Assembly (NCBI RefSeq): GCF_018304945.1
Contig: NZ_JAGQEE010000006.1
Coordinates: 248,001-312,000 of the forward strand
Length of the DNA: 64,000 bases
Source: Collimonas humicola
GTDB lineage: Bacteria > Pseudomonadota > Gammaproteobacteria > Burkholderiales > Burkholderiaceae_D
Reading direction: 5' to 3'
Both the position numbers and the translations under genes were made by a program. This document shows positions 26,720 to 38,069 of this stretch, one piece after another; positions within the stretch are counted from its first letter, which is position 1, and each line of letters starts with the position of its first letter. Under the pieces are notes generated by a model. The model did no database searches and was not told the DNA's origin. It saw only the letters and a list, made by a program, of their open reading frames with translations.

Positions 26720-26902
26720 GGTGTTATTCCTTCAGTATGTTCAAATAAAACGGGCCGGCTCCAGTTCTGGAGTGCGCGGCCATCAGGCTATGCGCATTCT
26801 ATCGGACAAAAAACCCGCGGTGTGGGCTGCCTGGTCTATTTTCTTGCCGGACCGGCCATATTCCCGGACGTACTGCCTGCCGTGGCATGGCCTGCTTGCG
26901 TT

Positions 26903-26920
26903 TATAATCCCGGTGCTATG
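26903..26920 (+). promoter_or_regulatory. Promoter very close to the murB start codon
   Basis: TATAAT at 26903-26908 is a perfect -10 box ending 9 bases before the murB ATG (26918); no Shine-Dalgarno is visible. This predicts an mRNA with a leader of about three bases or none. Confidence 0.4.
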
Positions 26921-27949
26921 ACTATCTCCCAGCTTCCGCTTCAGTTCGATTTTTCACTACGCCAGCATAATACTTTCGGTATTGATGCCAAGGCGCAGGC
27001 CTATTTACCGGTGACTTCCGTAGAAACCTTGCATGCGCTCAGGTCGGATGCCGTGTCTTCCGCCTTGCCGCGCCTGGTGCTGGGCGGCGGCAGCAACCTG
27101 GTGCTGACGCAGGATTTTCCCGGGCTGGTGCTGCATATGTGCAGCCGCGGCCGGGACATCATCGGCGCGGATGAAGATGCGGTTTATGTACGGGCAGCGG
27201 CCGGCGAAAACTGGCATGCGCTGGTGCTGTGGACGCTGGAGCAGGGCCTGGGCGGGCTGGAGAACCTGTCGCTGATTCCCGGCAGCGCCGGCGCCGCGCC
27301 CATCCAGAACATCGGCGCCTATGGCGTCGAACTGCAGGACCGCTTCCATAGCCTGACGGCCATCGACATGGAGAGCGGCGAGATCCTGACGCTGGATCGC
27401 AAGGCCTGCGCCTTCGCCTATCGCGACAGCGTTTTCAAGCAGCGCCTGCGCGACCGCGCGATAGTGCTGGACGTCACGCTGGCCTTGCCCAAGCGCTGGC
27501 AGCCGGATCTGCGCTATGCCGACGTGGCGCAGGAGCTGGATGCGCGCAAATTGTCACAGCCCACTGCGCGCGACGTCAGCGACGCCGTGATAGCGATCCG
27601 CACCCGCAAGTTGCCGGATCCGGCCGTGATCGGCAATGCCGGCAGCTTCTTCAAGAATCCGATAGTGCCGGAACAGCAACGCAATGCGCTGCTGGAGCGG
27701 CATCCGCAACTGGTGAGCTACGTGCAGCCGGACGGCGCTTATAAGCTGGCAGCGGGTTGGCTGATCGACCAGTGCGGCTGGAAAGGGAAAAACCTGGGAG
27801 CTGCCGGCGTCTATGAAAAGCAGGCGCTGGTGCTAGTCAACCGCGGTGGCGCCACTGGCCAGGATGTGGCGCGTCTGGCGCAGGCGGTGCAGGCCGATGT
27901 GCTGGCCAGGTTCGGTGTGGCGCTGGAGCCCGAGCCGATTTTCATCTAG
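26918..27949 (+). CDS. murB: UDP-N-acetylmuramate dehydrogenase
   Basis: 343 residues, FAD enzyme that reduces UDP-GlcNAc-enolpyruvate to UDP-MurNAc in peptidoglycan synthesis. Family motifs: NTFGIDAKA, LGGGSNLVL (FAD binding), LSLIPGSAGAAPIQNIGAYGVEL, GNAGSFFKNP (catalytic Ser) and GWLIDQCGWKG. ATG at 26918 matches the family start; a longer frame from 26822 has no support. Confidence 0.96.
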   Translation: MTISQLPLQFDFSLRQHNTFGIDAKAQAYLPVTSVETLHALRSDAVSSALPRLVLGGGSNLVLTQDFPGLVLHMCSRGRDIIGADEDAVYVRAAAGENWHALVLWTLEQGLGGLENLSLIPGSAGAAPIQNIGAYGVELQDRFHSLTAIDMESGEILTLDRKACAFAYRDSVFKQRLRDRAIVLDVTLALPKRWQPDLRYADVAQELDARKLSQPTARDVSDAVIAIRTRKLPDPAVIGNAGSFFKNPIVPEQQRNALLERHPQLVSYVQPDGAYKLAAGWLIDQCGWKGKNLGAAGVYEKQALVLVNRGGATGQDVARLAQAVQADVLARFGVALEPEPIFI

Positions 27950-28036
27950 GGAAACGTCGCATATTTGCGACAGGAGAATGACGGCATTTTGCCGGCGCGT
28001 TTTGTCACTATCAAGTCACAATGCGCGATTATGCTT

Positions 28037-28116
28037 CCACCTGTCTCATATCCAACACTCCCTAAAGTAATGGATTTTTAAGCCCGTCATGCATCGCATC
28101 ACGGGCTCTTTTTTTT
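28037..28116 (+). ncRNA. Small RNA candidate, copy A (anti-SD family, degenerate)
   Basis: CACCTGTCTC, then CCAACACTCCCTAAAG, TGGATT and a terminator stem AGCCCGT / ACGGGCT with eight T residues (28081-28116). The same block order appears in the 60135-60207 RNA. The two CCTCC anti-Shine-Dalgarno elements of that copy are altered here. It lies in the gap between murB and the convergent ppnP. A weak TATGCT -10 box lies at 28030-28035. The terminator also separates murB from ppnP. Confidence 0.6.
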
Positions 28117-28429
28117 AAGCGTAGTGGCAAACGTAGTTGAGCGTTTCCAGGGTCTCGATATCGAAACTGGAATTCGCCGCGATTTCAAAGCGGTCGCCGC
28201 TGCCGTAGCGGGTCCACAGTTGCTGGCCTTGCAGGCGCACCCGGCAGATTCCGCTGGTGACGTCCATCACTTCGGCAACGCCGGTGCTGAAGGTCAGCGA
28301 GGACGGCAGGATGACGCCCAATGTTTTCTTGCTGCCATTGGCGAAGATCACGGTATGGGAAACGCATTTGCCGTCGAAATAGACATTGCCTTGCTTTAAG
28401 ACTGATACATGGTCGAATTGTGTGCTCAT
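28115..28429 (-). CDS. ppnP: Pyrimidine/purine nucleoside phosphorylase (YaiE/PpnP family)
   Basis: 104 residues. A single cupin fold: FDHVSVLKQGNVYFDGKCVSHTVIF, ILPSSLTFSTGVAEVMDVTSG and QLWTRYGSGDRFEIAANSSFDIE match the DUF1255/PpnP family, which phosphorolyses nucleosides. The ATG at 28429 follows AAGGA by 7 bases; an upstream ATG at 28456 would add nine residues. Convergent with murB. Confidence 0.92.
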   Translation of the reverse strand: MSTQFDHVSVLKQGNVYFDGKCVSHTVIFANGSKKTLGVILPSSLTFSTGVAEVMDVTSGICRVRLQGQQLWTRYGSGDRFEIAANSSFDIETLETLNYVCHYA

Positions 28430-28454
28430 GAGGATTCCTTGCAGGATTTTTGAC

Positions 28455-28481
28455 AAAAAAGAACCGGCGTGAGCCGGTTCT
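28455..28481 (-). terminator. Terminator after argG
   Basis: On the minus strand AGAACCGGC, loop TCAC, GCCGGTTCT and five further T residues, starting 42 bases after the argG stop. Confidence 0.88.
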
Positions 28482-28522
28482 GCATATGGTGAGGCGAGTT
28501 CTTGCCGCCGGCTTGCGCTTAC

Positions 28523-30278
<1,756 letters not shown>

Positions 30279-30281
30279 GGT

Positions 30282-31199
30282 TTACTCCGCAACCTTGCCC
30301 AGCACCAGGTATTCGAGCAGCGCCTTTTGCACGTGCAGGCGGTTCTCGGCTTCATCCCAGACCACCGATTGCGGGCCGTCGATGACTTCGGCGGATACTT
30401 CTTCGCCGCGATGCGCCGGCAGGCAGTGCATGAACAAGGCGTCCGGATTGGCGCGCTGCATCTTGGGCTGGTCGACGATCCAGCCGTCGAAGGCTTTCAG
30501 GCGCGCTGTGTTTTCATCCTCGTAACCCATGCTGGTCCAGACATCGGTGGTGACCAGGTCGACCCCTTCGCAAGCGTCGGACGGGTTGGCGAAGAAGGTA
30601 TAGCGCTGGTTGTCGGCGGCGACCTGGCTCGGGTCGATGTCGTAGCCCTTGGGGGTCGAGACATTGACGTGGAAACCGAATACCTGCGCCGCCTGCAGCC
30701 AGGAATACAGCATGTTGTTGGCATCGCCGATCCACGCGACTTTCTTGCCGGCGATGGAACCGCGGTGCTCGATGTAGGTGAAGACGTCGGCCAATACCTG
30801 GCAGGGATGCTGCTCGTTGGTCAGGCCGTTGATCACCGGCACCCGCGAGTGCGCGGCGAAGCGTTCGATGATGTCCTGGCCGAAGGTGCGAATCATGATG
30901 ACGTCGCACATGCGCGACATCACCTGCGCCGCGTCTTCCACCGGCTCGCCGCGGCCCAGCTGGCTGTCGCGCGTGTTGAGGTAGATGGCGGCGCCGCCCA
31001 GCTGGTGCATGCCGGCTTCAAACGAGAGGCGGGTGCGGGTCGAGTTCTTCTCGAACACCATCACCAGCGTGCGGTCGAGCAGCGTGTAGTGCGGTTCGTA
31101 ATTCTTGAATTTGCGTTTGATGAGACGGCTACGCTCAATCACGTACTCGTATTCGTCGAGCGAAAAGTCAGAAAACTGCAGGTAGTGTTTGATTGCCAT
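30282..31199 (-). CDS. argF: Ornithine carbamoyltransferase
   Basis: 305 residues. STRTRLSFE (carbamoyl phosphate site), HPCQVLADVFTYIEH and the ornithine-binding HCLPAHRGEEV are the family motifs. Forms citrulline from ornithine and carbamoyl phosphate. First gene of argF-VOC-argG; a TATAAT box lies about 150 bases upstream on the minus strand. Confidence 0.97.
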   Translation of the reverse strand: MAIKHYLQFSDFSLDEYEYVIERSRLIKRKFKNYEPHYTLLDRTLVMVFEKNSTRTRLSFEAGMHQLGGAAIYLNTRDSQLGRGEPVEDAAQVMSRMCDVIMIRTFGQDIIERFAAHSRVPVINGLTNEQHPCQVLADVFTYIEHRGSIAGKKVAWIGDANNMLYSWLQAAQVFGFHVNVSTPKGYDIDPSQVAADNQRYTFFANPSDACEGVDLVTTDVWTSMGYEDENTARLKAFDGWIVDQPKMQRANPDALFMHCLPAHRGEEVSAEVIDGPQSVVWDEAENRLHVQKALLEYLVLGKVAE

Positions 31200-31413
31200 A
31201 AATGAAAACGGCGGCCGCTGTGGCGACTGCCGCCGAAAGTTGGAATTCCATTTTTAAATCAACCGCTGGTTTTGCAGGCCGTCGAAGATGTTGTGCGCGG
31301 GCTTGAATGAAGGCCCCGCGATTGGCTTAGAAATGAAATAAGTGCTTCAATTATAAGGGATTTCAATAGAAAAGATACCCGTCAAAAGATTGCTTATCTG
31401 GCATTAATAAGAT

Positions 31414-31443
31414 GGCACGGCATTTCCCGTCGGCAGCCGTGCC
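31414..31443 (-). terminator. Hairpin after rsgA
   Basis: GGCACGGC (31414-31421) pairs with GCCGTGCC (31436-31443), 11 bases after the rsgA stop. Followed on the minus strand only by ATCTTATTAATG, so the T-run is weak. Confidence 0.4.
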
Positions 31444-31454
31444 GCCACCCTCGC

Positions 31455-32420
31455 TTAATACAGTTTCTGCGACGATTCGTGCAGCAACTGCACGTAAAGC
31501 TGGTGCCGCATGGGCGCAATCTTGTTTTCCTTGACGGCTTCCAGCACCGCGCAGCTCGGCTCGATCAGGTGATGGCAGTTGTAGAACTTGCATTTCCCCA
31601 GATAGGGCGTGAACTCGACGAAAGCGCGTTCCAGCATGCCTTCGCTCAACTGGTACAGGCCGAATTCCTGGAATCCCGGCGAATCGATGATGTTGGCCGG
31701 CTTGCCGTCCAGCGCGGTGTCGTCGGCATCCATCTCGTACAAACGGGTGAAGGTAGTGGTGTGCTTGCCGGTATCCAGGGCGGCGGAAATTTCGCGCACG
31801 GCGATGTCGGCATCCGGCACGATCAGGTTGATCAGCGACGATTTGCCCATGCCCGACTGGCCGATCAGGATGGTTGACTGGCCTTTCAGCAATGGCCGCA
31901 GGGTGGCGCAGGTTTCCTCAGGAAAAGCGCGCGCCGACACTTCATGCACCGGATAGCCGAGGCTGGCATACATCTGCAGCCGTTGCCGGGTCTTTTCCAG
32001 CGCCTCGACGATATCGGTCTTGTTGAGCACGATATGGGCCTTGACGCCCGCGGCCTCCGCCGCCACCAGCGCGCGCGAGATCAGGTCGTCGGCAAAGCCC
32101 GGCTCGGTCGCCACCACGATGAACAGCTGCGTGACGTTGGCCGCCAGCAGCTTGGATTTGTATTGGTCTGAGCGGTACAGCAGGCTGTTGCGCTCGTCGA
32201 TGGCTTCGATCACGCCCTGGTTGGGCGAGGTGGTCTTCAGCTGGACCCGGTCGCCGACCGCCACATCGCTTTTCTTGCCGCGGGTGACGCATTGCAGCTT
32301 CATTGATTCGCCGCCGATCCTGGCTTGCACCAGGTAATGGCGGCCGTGGGCGGCGATCACCAGGCCGCTGCCGGCCTGGTTGCTGTGCTGTTTTCCGTGT
32401 TGCCGGGTATGGTCAACCAT
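31455..32420 (-). CDS. rsgA: Ribosome small-subunit-dependent GTPase A
   Basis: 321 residues with the circularly permuted GTPase order: NKTD (133-136, G4) precedes GQSGMGKSS (187-195, G1) and DSPG (246-249, G3). N-terminal OB-fold and C-terminal zinc finger (Cys277, Cys282, His284, Cys290) complete the RsgA layout. It assists late 30S maturation. It overlaps the M48 protease gene by 8 bases, so the two are co-transcribed. Confidence 0.96.
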   Translation of the reverse strand: MVDHTRQHGKQHSNQAGSGLVIAAHGRHYLVQARIGGESMKLQCVTRGKKSDVAVGDRVQLKTTSPNQGVIEAIDERNSLLYRSDQYKSKLLAANVTQLFIVVATEPGFADDLISRALVAAEAAGVKAHIVLNKTDIVEALEKTRQRLQMYASLGYPVHEVSARAFPEETCATLRPLLKGQSTILIGQSGMGKSSLINLIVPDADIAVREISAALDTGKHTTTFTRLYEMDADDTALDGKPANIIDSPGFQEFGLYQLSEGMLERAFVEFTPYLGKCKFYNCHHLIEPSCAVLEAVKENKIAPMRHQLYVQLLHESSQKLY

Positions 32421-33684
32421 GTGCGGCCAGCAGTCGGTTGATGCGCACGGTCGCTGGCGGATGCGAATCGTAGAATGCCGAATGCAGCGGATCCGGAGTC
32501 AGGGTAGAAGCATTGTCTTCATACAGCTTGACCAGCGCCGTCACCAGATCGTTGCCATTGGTGTGCTTGACGGCAAATGCATCGGCTTCGAATTCATGCT
32601 TGCGCGAGCTGATCGAGGACAGCGGCGACAGCAGGAAGGTAAAGATCGGCAAGGCCAGCATGAACAGGATCAGCGCCATCGCATCGTTGTTGCTGAGGTC
32701 GGCCAGCAGCAGCGGATTGACGCCGAGGCCGGTATAGAACCACAGCTGCTGCTTCAGGTAACCCAGCAGCGCCAGGAAAGCCAGCGAGATGACGAACATG
32801 ACGACGATCCGCTTGACGATGTGCTTCAGCTTGAAATGGCCGAGTTCGTGCGCCAGTACTGCTTCGATTTCATGCGGCGCCAGGCGCGCCAGCAGGGTGT
32901 CGAAAAAGACGATGCGCTTGCCGGCGCCAAAACCGGAGAAATAGGCGTTGCCGTGGGCGCTGCGCTTGGAGCCGTCCATCACGAACAGGCCCTTGGAGGC
33001 AAAGCCGACGCGCTTCATCAGGCCTTCGATGCGGTCGCGCAGGGTGTCGTCGGCGAGCGGCGTGAATTTGTTGAAGAGCGGCGCGATCACGGTCGGGTAC
33101 AGCACCAGCATCAGCAGCTGGAAGCCGCTGAACACCAGCCAGGCGTAAAACCACCAGAGATCACCGGATTTGGCCATCAGCTGCAGCACTACCCAGACCA
33201 GCGGCAAGCCGATGGCGGCGCCGATCAAGGTGTTTTTCAGCATATCCATGAAGAACAGCTTGACGCTCATCTTGTTAAAACCGAAACGCGCCTCCAGCAC
33301 GAACTGCTTGTAATAATCCAGCGGCAGGTCGATCAGGCCGGAAATCGCGCCGAAGGCCACCAGCAGGCCCAATTGATACACCATGCCGGGACCGGCCCAG
33401 TTGAATATGATGTTGGAAAGTAACTGCAAGCCGCCCAACAAAGTGAAGCCGATCAGCACGGCTGCGCTCAGCAGCATCGAAAACATGCTGAACTTGGTCT
33501 TGGCGACGGTGTAGTCGGCAGCCCGCTGATGCGCCGCCAGGGGAATCTTTTCGGCGAATTCGGCCGGCACCGCGCTACGGTGCGCCAGCACATGGCGAAT
33601 CTGGCGCGAACCCAGCCAGAAGCGCACGATGAGGGTGATTGCCAGGAAAACTACAAACAAAACTGAAAATGCAAATGAAGACAT
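32413..33684 (-). CDS. M48-family membrane metallopeptidase (CAAX-protease/Ste24-like)
   Basis: 423 residues, several membrane segments. HELGH at 279-283 ([13 protein letters not shown]) and the later Glu in [12 protein letters not shown] form the zinc site. [20 protein letters not shown] is typical of Ste24-type M48 proteases. Likely a membrane quality-control protease. Operon with rsgA. Confidence 0.9.
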   Translation of the reverse strand: MSSFAFSVLFVVFLAITLIVRFWLGSRQIRHVLAHRSAVPAEFAEKIPLAAHQRAADYTVAKTKFSMFSMLLSAAVLIGFTLLGGLQLLSNIIFNWAGPGMVYQLGLLVAFGAISGLIDLPLDYYKQFVLEARFGFNKMSVKLFFMDMLKNTLIGAAIGLPLVWVVLQLMAKSGDLWWFYAWLVFSGFQLLMLVLYPTVIAPLFNKFTPLADDTLRDRIEGLMKRVGFASKGLFVMDGSKRSAHGNAYFSGFGAGKRIVFFDTLLARLAPHEIEAVLAHELGHFKLKHIVKRIVVMFVISLAFLALLGYLKQQLWFYTGLGVNPLLLADLSNNDAMALILFMLALPIFTFLLSPLSSISSRKHEFEADAFAVKHTNGNDLVTALVKLYEDNASTLTPDPLHSAFYDSHPPATVRINRLLAAHG

Positions 33685-33716
33685 GCCGTCCCTATGTGAG
33701 AAAATACCTGCAATGG

Positions 33717-33833
33717 GCGCCTCTGATAACCTACTGCGCGGCCCAATCTCTGGTCTGCGATGCTCGCTGTACTGAAGTACAGCTGCGCTTCTCGACCAGA
33801 CCTTGGGCCGCTCGCTACGGTTCTCAGAGGCGC
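33717..33833. repeat. 117-base imperfect inverted repeat between two divergent genes
   Basis: The left half (from 33717, GCGCCTCTGA) and the reverse complement of the right half (to 33833, TCAGAGGCGC) match over nearly 58 bases, including ACC, GGCCCAA, TGGTCTG and GCTGTACT blocks around a two-base centre. It fills the space between the M48 protease and orn. No coding potential. It resembles a dispersed intergenic repeat, but only one copy is visible in this window. Confidence 0.75.
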
Positions 33834-33892
33834 TTTACGGCCAGTTTCAATTGAAATGCCGCAATACTGCTTATATAACCAAGAGAACAATT

Positions 33893-34498
33893 ATGTCACA
33901 AGCTGCCGATATCTCAGCTACTCCAACTGCTACACCCGCTCCCGCTGCGCCGCTGCGGCCGAACGAATTCAACCTGATCTGGGTTGACATGGAAATGACG
34001 GGGCTTAACCCCGATAGCGACCGCATCATTGAAGTCGCGGTGGTGGTGACCGATCCGCAGCTGAACATCCTGGCGGAAGGCCCGGTATTTGCGATCCACC
34101 AGGCCGACGAGATCATGGACGGCATGGATGCCTGGAACAAGGGCACGCACGGCCGTTCCGGCCTGATCGAGCGGGTCAAGACCTCGACCGTGACGGAAAG
34201 CGACGCTGAACTGGCGCTGATCGAATTCCTGAAGAAATATGTACCGAACGGCAAGTCGCCGATGTGCGGCAATACGATTTGCCAGGACCGCCGCTTCATG
34301 GCGCGCGGCATGCCGAAGCTGGAAGCGTTTTTCCACTATCGCAACCTGGACGTATCGACCTTGAAGGAACTGTGCCGCCGCTGGAAGCCGGAACTGGCGA
34401 GCGGCTTCAAGAAACATCAGAAGCACACCGCGCTGGCCGATATCCTGGAATCGATTGAAGAGCTGCGCTACTACCGCGAGCATTTCATCAAGGAATAA
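33893..34498 (+). CDS. orn: Oligoribonuclease
   Basis: 201 residues, DEDDh exonuclease that degrades 2-5 base RNAs including pGp[34 protein letters not shown] and [21 protein letters not shown] carry the catalytic acidic residues and His. ATG at 33893 has AAGAGA upstream; the frame extends to 33803 but this region is the 117-base palindrome. Residues 1-22 are a short Ala/Pro/Thr-rich extension. Confidence 0.96.
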   Translation: MSQAADISATPTATPAPAAPLRPNEFNLIWVDMEMTGLNPDSDRIIEVAVVVTDPQLNILAEGPVFAIHQADEIMDGMDAWNKGTHGRSGLIERVKTSTVTESDAELALIEFLKKYVPNGKSPMCGNTICQDRRFMARGMPKLEAFFHYRNLDVSTLKELCRRWKPELASGFKKHQKHTALADILESIEELRYYREHFIKE

Positions 34499-34533
34499 AA
34501 AAACAGGCCGGGTTGCGCTATGCGCACCCGGCC
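34495..34533 (-). terminator. Terminator, mainly for the minus-strand YecA-like gene
   Basis: GGCCGGGT (34507-34514) pairs with ACCCGGCC (34526-34533), with inner GCGC arms. On the minus strand it is followed by TG and seven T residues. It overlaps the orn end. Confidence 0.85.
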
Positions 34534-34559
34534 GGCGATAGCGGCAAGCGCGTCAGCGC

Positions 34560-35270
34560 TTAATCTTCATTCTTGTTTTCAGTATTGTTCAATCCGCAGC
34601 ATTTCTTGAATTTCTTGCCGCTGCCGCAGCTGCAATCGTCATTGCGGCCGACTTTCGGCGCTTCGCGCTGGATGGTCTTGACCGCGGATTTGCGGTGCGG
34701 CAGCCAGTAGCGATAGATTTCCGGTATCGCTGCCTCCACTTCCACCGCCAGCTTGTGGCGTTGCACCGGATCTTCGCGCAGCGCCATTTCCTCTTCTTCC
34801 AGCTCTTCCGCGCCCAGCAGGTAGATCGGCCGCACTACCGTCGCCAGGTTGGAGTGCCAGATCGGTTCCCAGGCCTTGGCGCGCAGGTTGATGCCTTCCC
34901 AGAAGCCCCAGGTCCAGGCTTCGCCGTCGAGCAAGGCCTTGCCTTCGTGCTCATGTTCGCAAAACAGCGGTTCGTATTCTTTCGGCGCCACTTCCAGCGT
35001 GACCGCGATTTCATTCATGTAGCGAGCGATCAAGCCGACGATCTTCTCGTATTCCTTGTCGGACTTGAATTTCGGCGCATCCTTCAGCGACGGCCCCCAC
35101 ACATGCGGCAGCCATTCGCCCAGCAGCACCTGTTCCGGCCCGATCACCAGCGCCGTCAGGTAGCCGTGCAGGGTATCCATGGTCATGCTGTCTTCAGCGC
35201 AACGATCGGACAAGAGAAAATCGTCCAGTTCGTCAAATTCTTTGTCTGAGAGGGGTTCGTCGAGGTTCAT
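34560..35270 (-). CDS. UPF0149/YecA-family protein with SEC-C zinc motif
   Basis: 236 residues. N-terminal UPF0149 region (DEFLLSDR-like through [24 protein letters not shown]) and a C-terminal SEC-C metal motif ([15 protein letters not shown]) like that of SecA. Family members are poorly characterised; in E. coli YecA the SEC-C tail binds metal and the ribosome has been proposed as partner. Convergent with orn. Confidence 0.88.
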   Translation of the reverse strand: MNLDEPLSDKEFDELDDFLLSDRCAEDSMTMDTLHGYLTALVIGPEQVLLGEWLPHVWGPSLKDAPKFKSDKEYEKIVGLIARYMNEIAVTLEVAPKEYEPLFCEHEHEGKALLDGEAWTWGFWEGINLRAKAWEPIWHSNLATVVRPIYLLGAEELEEEEMALREDPVQRHKLAVEVEAAIPEIYRYWLPHRKSAVKTIQREAPKVGRNDDCSCGSGKKFKKCCGLNNTENKNED

Positions 35271-35412
35271 GGTGATAGCCGCTTAATATACGATGGAAAT
35301 GAGGATACGGATTTTACGATTGAAATGGCCGCGCGCTGCAAAATATTCGGGCTGCTTGCCTGCCAACAATCATTTATCCTGTGATAAGTCCATACAGATC
35401 GAGTCATCTTAT

Positions 35413-35946
35413 ATGAAAATCAGAGCACTGACCCCGTCAGACCTTGCATCCTATCGCCGGCTGAGGCTGGAATCCATCCTGGATTCGCCGTCTTCATTCG
35501 TGCCCACGCATGAGGAAGAAAGCGCGCTGCCCGAGGAACAGATGGCGGCGCGTTTGAAAGCAAGCCCTTTCCAGGTGACTTATGGCGCATTTCAAGGCGA
35601 GGTCCTGGTCGGCACCGTCGGCCTGGTGCGCGATTCCCGCTCCAAGATTTATCACCGCGCCACCATTGTCGGCGTCTACGTCACGCCCAATGCGCGTTCC
35701 GCCGGCGCGGTGCAAGGCATGTTCGAGGCGGTGATCGCTTACGCAAGGAATATCCCGGAGCTGGTCCAGCTGGACTTGAAAGTCAACACCGTCAATCCCC
35801 GCGCCAGGGCGGTGTACGCCAAACTGGGGTTTGCCTCCTGCGGCATCGACTACCGCGCCCTGTGCATAGACGGCCGGTTTCATGACGAAGAGCGCATGGC
35901 CCTGTATCTTGATGCCGCCGGAACTATTGTTCGTACACCCGCATGA
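35413..35946 (+). CDS. GNAT-family N-acetyltransferase
   Basis: 177 residues: MKIRALTPSDLASYRRLRLESI, VGVYVTPNARSAGAVQGMFEAVIAYAR (acetyl-CoA loop, Q/R-x-x-G-x-A form) and NPRARAVYAKLGFAS. Start at 35413 selected; a longer frame begins at 35293 without RBS. Its 3' end overlaps the convergent ligase gene by 23 bases. Substrate unknown. Confidence 0.87.
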   Translation: MKIRALTPSDLASYRRLRLESILDSPSSFVPTHEEESALPEEQMAARLKASPFQVTYGAFQGEVLVGTVGLVRDSRSKIYHRATIVGVYVTPNARSAGAVQGMFEAVIAYARNIPELVQLDLKVNTVNPRARAVYAKLGFASCGIDYRALCIDGRFHDEERMALYLDAAGTIVRTPA

Positions 35947-36796
35947 AGCTGGCGAACCTGGGTATGCCGCTGTCATTCAAGCCGCGGAAGCGGTAAGTCA
36001 CGACGCTGCCCAAGGCCGGCGGCTGGTGCCGCTGCGCGTCGCTGAAGCCGCTGCCCAGCTTGAAGCGCAGGCCGTCCGGCGTTTCCACCAATAGCGCTCC
36101 CAGCATGCCCTGGTATTTTCCTTTGCCGGGCAAATGGCCGATGACTTTGGCTTCGGCATCCTCATGGGTTTTGATTTTCAGCAGGTCGTCGCTGCGCTGG
36201 GCGCGGTAAAGCGATGCGCCCCGGTGCAGCATCAAGCCTTCGCCGCCTTGCCTGACGGTCTGCTGCAGCAGGCGTTGCAAGGCCGAATGGTCGCTCAGCT
36301 TGATCTGTTCCACCGGCAGCACCCAAGGGACTGCAAGTTTGGCGAGCGTACTTTGCAACGCCGGCAGACGCCGGTCGAACGTGCCGGGATATGCGGGCAG
36401 GTCGAACACCATGAAGCGCATGCGACGCCAGGCCGCATCGTCCGGCGTTTCGCGGCGTACGGTTGAAACCGCGTGGCTGAACTGCCGGCGGCCGGCCCAC
36501 AGCTCGCCGTCCAGCGCTGTTTTCGGCCAGTTGGCGGTGAACCAGGGCGGGGCGTTGATGCGTTGGCCGCCGCGCGTCAGCAATTTTTCCCCATCCCAGT
36601 AGCCGCGCACGCCGTCCAGTTTTTCGCTGACCCAATAATCCGCCAGGTTGATGCCGGGATGATAGAGGTTTGCCAGCATTAACGGCGGCGCCGGCGTTGC
36701 GGACAGGGCAGCGGCAGGCAAGCACAGAAGGATGCCAAGCAGCAGGGCGCTCAACTGCCTGGCAATGCATGGCGGAACAGATGATGGCGTGGACAT
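35924..36796 (-). CDS. ligE: Minimal ATP-dependent DNA ligase with signal peptide (LigE type)
   Basis: 290 residues. A signal peptide covers about residues 14-33. Motif I Lys59 in SEKLDGVRGYWDG is the adenylated lysine; MVFDLPAYPGTF (III), GGEGLMLHRG (IV) and DDLLKIKTHEDAEA (V) follow, with a C-terminal OB-fold and no DNA-binding extension. This is the LigE architecture, minimal ligases exported to the periplasm. The role in repair of incoming or external DNA is inferred from the family. Confidence 0.92.
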   Translation of the reverse strand: MSTPSSVPPCIARQLSALLLGILLCLPAAALSATPAPPLMLANLYHPGINLADYWVSEKLDGVRGYWDGEKLLTRGGQRINAPPWFTANWPKTALDGELWAGRRQFSHAVSTVRRETPDDAAWRRMRFMVFDLPAYPGTFDRRLPALQSTLAKLAVPWVLPVEQIKLSDHSALQRLLQQTVRQGGEGLMLHRGASLYRAQRSDDLLKIKTHEDAEAKVIGHLPGKGKYQGMLGALLVETPDGLRFKLGSGFSDAQRHQPPALGSVVTYRFRGLNDSGIPRFASFMRVYEQ

Positions 36797-37045
36797 GGGG
36801 TTCGGCTGTCAGACATGAAGCCTGTATCGTAAAGCGATGTTGGCCGTCGCTGGCTGCGCAGAAGTGCTAAAGCTGCGATTCGATATTTAGCTTATATGCG
36901 GGTTGTGCGGGTGAAATGCAGTCCTGTCCCGTTCCCGGCGAGGCCGCGCAGTGCAATGCGGGGGAAACGCTAGCCGACAGGGCAGCCGGCGCGACGGCGG
37001 CGAGACTATTCGTGTCATCGACGCGATAAGCAGGCCGCCGGCGCT

Positions 37046-37061
37046 TACAATAGCCGGCATG
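37046..37061 (+). promoter_or_regulatory. Promoter adjoining the srkA start codon
   Basis: TACAAT at 37046-37051 is a good -10 box ending 7 bases before the srkA ATG (37059). No Shine-Dalgarno is visible. A leaderless transcript is predicted. The -35 region is poor. Confidence 0.35.
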
Positions 37062-38051
37062 ACTACTTCAAGCCCAGCCTCATTCTCTACCCTCGCTCCA
37101 GACACCGTACTGGATGCGCTCGATAGCATCGGCCTGCATGGCGACGGCCGCCTTCTGGCGCTCAACAGCTATGAAAACCGCGTGTACCAGATCGGCATGG
37201 AGGAGGGGCCGCCGCTGGTGGCCAAATTCTACCGGCCGCAACGCTGGAGCGATGCAGCCATCCTGGAAGAGCATGGCTTCGTGCAGGAACTGGTGGAGCG
37301 CGAGATCCCGGTGGTTGCCGCATGGGCGGCGGCGGACGGCCGCACCTTGCATCAGTTTGAGGGCTTCCGTTTTGCCGTGTTTCCACGCCACGGCGGCCGC
37401 GCGCCAGAATTGGAAGACAGCGCCACGCTGGAATGGCTGGGCCGCTTCCTCGGCCGCATCCATGCCGTGGGCGCACTCAGCAACTACCAGCACAGGCCGA
37501 CGCTGGACATCGCCAGTTTCGGCGAAGAACCCAGCGCTTTCCTGCTGGCCAACGGCTTTGTGCCGGAGGATCTGCTGGAAGCCTATCGCAGCACCGTCGA
37601 ACTGGCCCTGGACGGCGTGCGCCGCTGCTTCGACCGCGCCGGCACGGTCGGCGCGCTGCGCCTGCACGGCGATTGCCACGGCAGCAACGTGCTGTGGACC
37701 GATGCCGGACCGCACTTCGTCGATTTTGACGACAGCCGCATGGGGCCGGCGGTACAGGACCTGTGGATGCTGCTGTCCGGCGAGCGCAGGGACATGGTGC
37801 GGCAGATGGGTTCACTGCTGGCCGGCTATGAGGACTTTTGCGATTTCGATACCCGTGAGCTGTACCTGATCGAGGCATTGCGCACCTTGCGCCTGATCCA
37901 CTACGCGGCGTGGATAGCGCGGCGCTGGGACGATCCGGCGTTCGCCGTGGCCTTCCCCTGGTTCAATACCCAGCGCTACTGGCAGGATAGGGTGCTGGAA
38001 CTGCGCGAGCAGATCGCGCTGATGGACGAGCCGCCGTTGTGGCAAAACTGA
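37059..38051 (+). CDS. srkA: Stress-response serine/threonine kinase SrkA (YihE/RdoA)
   Basis: 330 residues, same length as E. coli SrkA. LNSYENRVYQIG opens the kinase N-lobe, LRLHGDCHGSNVLW carries the catalytic Asp and Asn, and FVDFDDSRMGPAVQDLW the metal-binding DFD. It counters cell-death pathways triggered by envelope and oxidative stress in E. coli. ATG at 37059 matches the family start; the frame extends back to 36951. Nothing else is recognised in the 262-base gap before it. Confidence 0.94.
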   Translation: MTTSSPASFSTLAPDTVLDALDSIGLHGDGRLLALNSYENRVYQIGMEEGPPLVAKFYRPQRWSDAAILEEHGFVQELVEREIPVVAAWAAADGRTLHQFEGFRFAVFPRHGGRAPELEDSATLEWLGRFLGRIHAVGALSNYQHRPTLDIASFGEEPSAFLLANGFVPEDLLEAYRSTVELALDGVRRCFDRAGTVGALRLHGDCHGSNVLWTDAGPHFVDFDDSRMGPAVQDLWMLLSGERRDMVRQMGSLLAGYEDFCDFDTRELYLIEALRTLRLIHYAAWIARRWDDPAFAVAFPWFNTQRYWQDRVLELREQIALMDEPPLWQN

Positions 38052-38069
38052 GGCTGGCTTGACTGGCGC

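Noticed and set aside
31363-31593. A 76-codon frame downstream of rsgA
   Set aside because: Overlaps the rsgA 3' end in another frame and lacks any motif.
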